A DNA stretch of 64,000 bases from Isoetes taiwanensis (Eukaryota > Streptophyta > Lycopodiopsida > Isoetales > Isoetaceae). Numbering within the stretch: position 1 is the first letter of the stretch; each line of letters begins with the position of its first letter. The DNA lies in contig JAJEKV010000031.1 of NCBI GenBank assembly GCA_021234155.1, positions 13,137,748 to 13,201,747 of the forward strand. Direction: 5' to 3'. The notes under the pieces are model-generated. The model did not search any database, was not told the DNA's origin, and worked only from the letters and a program-made list of their open reading frames with translations. Position numbers and translations under genes: made by a program. Below are positions 59,694 through 64,000 of the stretch, piece by piece.

Positions 59694-59721
59694 GCCCAGC
59701 AACGCTGGGCACTTTTTCTAG
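59694..59721 (+). other. Helitron 3' terminal hairpin and CTAG end
   Basis: Stem GCCCAGC, loop AAC, GCTGGGC, then ACTTTTT and CTAG. Relative to 3077-3106 one stem pair has changed on both sides (G-C to A-T), preserving pairing. Confidence 0.88.
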
Positions 59722-60055
59722 TTATATATATAAAACTATTCTATGTGTGCCAGGAAAGGATGTACCCATGCTATATAGAGATTAATGCCGACCGTCCGAT
59801 TGGAGATGGAGGGCCATGATGCCGCCACCTCATGGGAGAGGTCATGCATGGGCATAGAAATATAATGGGGGGCATGCATAGGGGCATGCACCATGTCTTT
59901 AAGCCGTCGGATCAAAAGGGGAGGAGAAATCATGGCCCTTAATTTAAGGAAAGTGCAAGGAAGCTTCCTCAAAAGTGGATTTGGTGCAACCAATCTTAAC
60001 CGTTAGATCAAAAGGGGGAGGATAAATCTTAGCCATTCATTTTTTTATTAAATTA
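59722..60055. other. no gene; CCGTCCGATT / CCGTCGGATC / CCGTTAGATC words
   Basis: Contains three related words near 59793, 59903 and 60000, each followed by a purine-rich AAAAGGGG-like run. Such words are common in plant non-autonomous elements; I cannot set borders. Confidence 0.4.
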
Positions 60056-62975
60056 GACCCACGCCATTGGATTCCTCTCATCAAATGCTTTCCAATGAGT
60101 AGTGGTTTGGCATCGTTCCGTGCGCAATGTTGGATAATCTAGGGGAATATTCATAGAAACTAAGGGAATTTGAGAGATATTGGGATAATCTTTGAAAATC
60201 AAGGAAATCTCAAGAGGATCTTAAGGAATCTATGAGAATCTCCAAAGAATCTAGGGGAATCTAGGAAAACCTTCAAAAAAGGTTTAAGAATCGAGGGAAA
60301 TCTAGAGGAATCTTAGGATAATATTTGGGAATCTAAGGGAATCTCAAGTGAATATTTAAGAATCTAGAGGAATCTTGGGATAACCTTTGGAATCAAGGAA
60401 ACGTCAAGAGAATCTTAACGAATCTATGGGAATCAAAAGAATATAGAGGAATCTAAGAGAATCTTCAAAAAATGTTTGAGAATCAGGGGAATCTTTATGG
60501 AATCTTAGAGAATCTAGTGGGATCTTGATAGAATCTAAGGGACTCTAGGAGAATCTACATAGAACCTTAGGGAATTTAAAGGAATCTTCAGATAATCTTT
60601 GAAGATCTAGGGGAATCTTTGTAGAACCTTAAGAATCTAGGGGATGTTTATAGAATTTTATGGAATTTAGGGGAAATCCAAGGGGATCTAGGGGAATCTT
60701 TGACACTAAGACTGTTCTACAGGGGGATCTTCATAGAATCTAAGGAAATTTTGAAGAATCTACATGGAATCTTGAGGAATCTTAGGATAATCTTTAGGAA
60801 TCTAGGGGAATCTAGGAGAATCTTGGAGAATGTTTATAGGATCTTCGTTGTATGGCACTGCATTTGGCTCCTAGTAGAATTTGTACAGTCCCTCATAATT
60901 TTTTATTAAATTAGAATTTTTTATATTAAAGGAGGTGAGTTGGCACCCTTTATTTAATGAAAAGATAGTGAGGTGGCAACTCATTAATTACGAACGTTCT
61001 TGGAAGCTTCCTTTTTTTGCGTCACCTTCAAACGACTTTATCTTGCGGTGGAGGTCTCGGATCAAAGTGGGACCCACGCCATTGGATTCCTCTCATCAAA
61101 TGCTTTCCAATGAGTAGTGGTTTGGCATCGTTCCGTGCGCAATGTTGGATAATCTAGGGGAATATTCATAGAAACTAAGGGAATTTGAGAGATATTGGGA
61201 TAATCTTTGAAAATCAAGGAAATCTCAAGAGGATCTTAAGGAATCTATGAGAATCTCCAAAGAATCTAGGGGAATCTAGGAAAACCTTCAAAAAAGGTTT
61301 AAGAATCGAGGGAAATCTAGAGGAATCTTAGGATAATATTTGGGAATCTAAGGGAATCTCAAGTGAATATTTAAGAATCTAGAGGAATCTTGGGATTACC
61401 TTTGGAATCAAGGAAACGTCAAGAGAATCTTAACGAATCTATGGGAATCAAAAGAATATAGAGGAATCTTCAAAAAATGTTTGAGAATCAGGGGGAATCT
61501 TTATGGAATCTTAGAGAATCTAGTGGGATCTTGATAGAATCTAAGGGACTCTAGGAGAATCTACATAGAATCTTAGGGAATTTAAAGGAATCTTCAGATA
61601 ATCTTTGAAGATCTAGGGGAATCTTTGTAGAACCTTAAGAATCTAGGGGATGTTTATAGAATTTTATGGAATTTAGGGGAAATCCAAGGGGATCTAGGGG
61701 AATCTTTGACACTAGGTGTGTTCTACAGGGGGATCTTCATAGAATCTAAGGAAATTTTGAAGAATCTACATGGAATCTTGAGGAATCTTAGGATAATCTT
61801 AGGGAATCTAGGGGAATCTAGGGGAATCTAGGAGAATCTTGGAGAATGTTTATAGGATCTTCGTTGTATGGCACTGCATTTGGCTCCTAGTAGAATTTGT
61901 ACAGTCCCTCATAATTTTTTATTAAATTAGAATTTTTTATATTAAAGGAGGTGAGTTGGCACCCTTTATTTAATGAAAAGATAGTGAGGTGGCAACTCAT
62001 TAATTACGAACGTTCTTGGAAGCTTCCTTTTTTTGCGTCACCTTCAAACGACTTTATCTTGCGGTGGAGGTCTCGGATCAAAGTGGGACCCACGCCATTG
62101 GATTCCTCTCATCAAATGCTTTCCAATGAGTAGTGGTTTGGCATCGTTCCGTGCGCAATGTTGGATAATCTAGGGGAATATTCATAGAAACTAAGGGAAT
62201 TTGAGAGATATTGGGATAATCTTTGAAAATCAAGGAAATCTCAAGAGGATCTTAAGGAATCTATGAGAATCTCCAAAGAATCTAGGGGAATCTAGGAAAA
62301 CCTTCAAAAAAGGTTTAAGAATCGAGGGAAATCTAGAGGAATCTTAGGATAATATTTGGGAATCTAAGGGAATCTCAAGTGAATATTTAAGAATCTAGAG
62401 GAATCTTGGGATAACCTTTGGAATCAAGGAAACGTCAAGAGAATCTTAACTAATCTATGGGAATCAAAAGAATATAGAGGAATCTTCAAAAAATGTTTGA
62501 GAATCAGGGGGAATCTTTATGGAATCTTAGAGAATCTAGTGGGATCTTGATAGAATCTAAGGGACTCTAGGAGAATCTACATAGAATCTTAGGGAATTTA
62601 AAGGAATCTTCAGATAATCTTTGAAGATCTAGGGGAATCTTTGTAGAACCTTAAGAATCTAGGGGATGTTTATAGAATTTTATGGAATTTAGGGGAAATC
62701 CAAGGGGATCTAGGGGAATCTTTGACACTAGGTGTGTTCTACAGGGGGATCTTCATAGAATCTAAGGAAATTTTGAAGAATCTACATGGAATCTTGAGGA
62801 ATCTTAGGATAATCTTTGGGAATCTAGGGGAATCTAGGGGAATCTAGGAGAATCTTGGAGAATGTTTATAGGATCTTCGTTGTATGGCACTGCATTTCGC
62901 TCCTAGTAGAATTTGTACAGTCCCTCATAATTTTTTATTAAATTAGAATTTTTTATATTAAAGGAGGTGAGTTGG
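60056..62975 (+). repeat. higher-order tandem repeat, 3 units of about 1015 bp
   Basis: Units begin GACCCACGCCATTGGATTCC at 60056, 61071 and 62087; the third stops at 62975 after GGAGGTGAGTTGG. The first about 880 bp of each unit is built of short words such as GAATCTAGGG and GAATCTTAGG; the last about 135 bp (GGTGGCAACTCATTAATTACG...) is not repetitive. Units are nearly identical. A 60-codon ORF (60935-61117, 61951-62133) recurs in the first two units but shows no sign of being a gene. Confidence 0.92.
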
Positions 62976-64000
62976 TGATACAATTCAACGTTTATGGGGA
63001 ACAGAAACTACTCAACAACATCTTATTGTATAACATGATCCAGTTACATCATCTTATTGTATAACATGATCCAGTTACATCACATATGTTACAGACAAAT
63101 ACGTTGCTAAGCACGCTTAACCACCCAACCGGGTCCACAGGTTATGGCACTGCAATGGCAACTGGTATGGCAAGCAATCTCTAGCTACTCCACGTAGCTC
63201 TAGAGCAAAGACTGATAATCCACTTATCAGATAAGAAGGCTCCTCCCTCAATTTTACATATTCACCCTTCACACAAGAAAGGAAATTGCTCCAATTCCAT
63301 GGATGGAACCCCTATTACATGTCGATGCCTTCTTATATCTTCATTGCCTTTTTTATGACAAAAGGCAATTGCCCATAATAGTATCTCCCTTTTTTGAGCG
63401 TCCACCCTTATTTTAAAAGTGCCTCCTTCTATAAGTGCTCACGATTCCTTTTTGTCCAAATAATAAACCATTGCTATTCTTGGCCCCCAAAATATCCAAC
63501 CTTTTTCCCATATAAAAACAAGCGTAGGCCCTTTTTCAAAAGTCCCCCCCCCCTGCCTAATATTAGTCAACGCCCTTTTATTAAGAAAGGCCCTTTTGTG
63601 TAAAATAGTCCCTTCTTTATCTCCACGACCCCATCAATAATGTGATCACCTTTTATTTCAAATAATAAAGGTCCCTAGTAATGTGTATCCGCCCTTCTAA
63701 TTTCCAATGGTTATCCCTTGCCATCAAATGTTTGCCATACTTTGCCATATTTTTGCCACGCCCCCATAACCCTGGCGCCGTGGACCACTCCCCCGTGCTA
63801 TGATACCGTATCAATCCATCCCTTCTTAAAGAAGATCGTCCGCGATCTTCCAGAGACGCTCCAGAGGGACCCATCCCTTCTCAAGGCGATTGCCCCCATA
63901 CGTCTGAAGGTTCTGCAAATTCAGGAAATAGTTACGGATATGCGCGTACTTCCACAGTACGATATATCCTTGTACCTCCGTGGCACATCACTATCGATCG
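62976..64000. other. unclassified; small repeats and a hairpin
   Basis: A 31-bp tandem duplication (CATCTTATTGTATAAC, 63019-63080), C-rich patches, GCTATGATACC at 63798-63808 (reverse complement resembles a GGTATCATAGC-type tRNA-Met primer site) and a perfect hairpin at 63831-63850 (stem GAAGATCG, loop TCCG). It may be the 5' part of a minus-strand LTR element continuing beyond the window; unproven. Confidence 0.35.

Larger units (their letters stand above)
56301..59721 (+). mobile_element. complete non-autonomous Helitron (3421 bp) with captured gene exons
   Basis: The left end TCTATATATAATAATAAAG, preceded by A56300, matches the common plant Helitron 5' terminus. The right end has the stem GCCCAGC/GCTGGGC with AAC loop (59694-59710) and CTAG (59718-59721) followed by T. 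No target duplication, as expected. The interior holds exon-like pieces with flanking splice signals, two of them clearly from MED23; no Rep/helicase ORF is present. Same hairpin family as the Helitron ending at 3106. Confidence 0.85.

Noticed and set aside
60935-62133. Repeated 60-codon ORF in the satellite units as a conserved small protein
   Set aside because: Identity is explained by recent duplication of the whole unit; no start context or domain supports it.
1-64000. tRNA, rRNA or CRISPR loci
   Set aside because: No B-box-like tRNA arms with matching stems, no rRNA core sequence and no spaced identical repeats were seen.

Overview
Plant nuclear DNA, judged from the transposon families (Ty3/gypsy with 2.4 kb LTRs, a chromovirus, MULE-type elements, Helitrons with A/T insertion sites and CTAG ends, LINEs), spliceosomal GT-AG introns, and captured exons of the plant-type Mediator subunit MED23. 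The MULE-type transposase and the ParB-like/methyltransferase gene look like families I associate with seed-free land plants, but that is weak evidence and I cannot name a species. Almost no intact gene is visible: the window is nested mobile elements, their broken genes, and satellite-like repeats.

Layout. 1-3106: 3' part of a Helitron whose start lies outside the window. It sits exactly at an A/T site inside the 5' LTR of a Ty3/gypsy element (3107-13467; internal region 5080-11056; 3' LTR 11057-13467). That element has the order GAG-PR-RNaseH-RT-RNaseH-INT, with an extra complete-looking RNase H upstream of RT. It in turn interrupts a minus-strand MULE-like transposase gene (13468-16363). 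Divergent from this, after an intergenic array of CTATGGCGCCATAG-type palindromes (16930-17620), is a plus-strand, intron-bearing, frameshifted gene (17505-20377) with a ParB-like DGNHR motif and a beta-class DNA amino-methyltransferase domain. Transposase plus methyltransferase may have belonged to one element; this is the most unusual part of the window.

20.4-25.5 kb holds local duplications and one small, apparently intact cysteine-rich ORF with a TATA box (23293-23841). 25560-40764 is an L1-type LINE with an (ATTCT)n tail. Its reverse transcriptase is split by a 10.6 kb chromovirus (28457-39045). A 5'-truncated copy of the same LINE is at 45443-46045, and a 22-bp insertion with a 17-bp target duplication (46243-46298) looks like a tail-only LINE insertion.

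43.0-46.8 kb: scrambled fragments of a nepenthesin-like aspartic protease in both orientations, with repeated AT-rich blocks. 46770-50076: a 3.3 kb MULE-like element with imperfect terminal repeats, a 10-bp target duplication and palindromic GGAAACCCTTCC arrays. 51690-56174: a GC-rich LINE with a (CTTC)n tail. 56301-59721: a complete Helitron carrying intron-containing MED23 exons. 60056-62975: three head-to-tail units of about 1015 bp made of GAATCTAGGG-like words. The last kilobase is unclassified.

All product names rest on motif recognition by eye; no database search was run.
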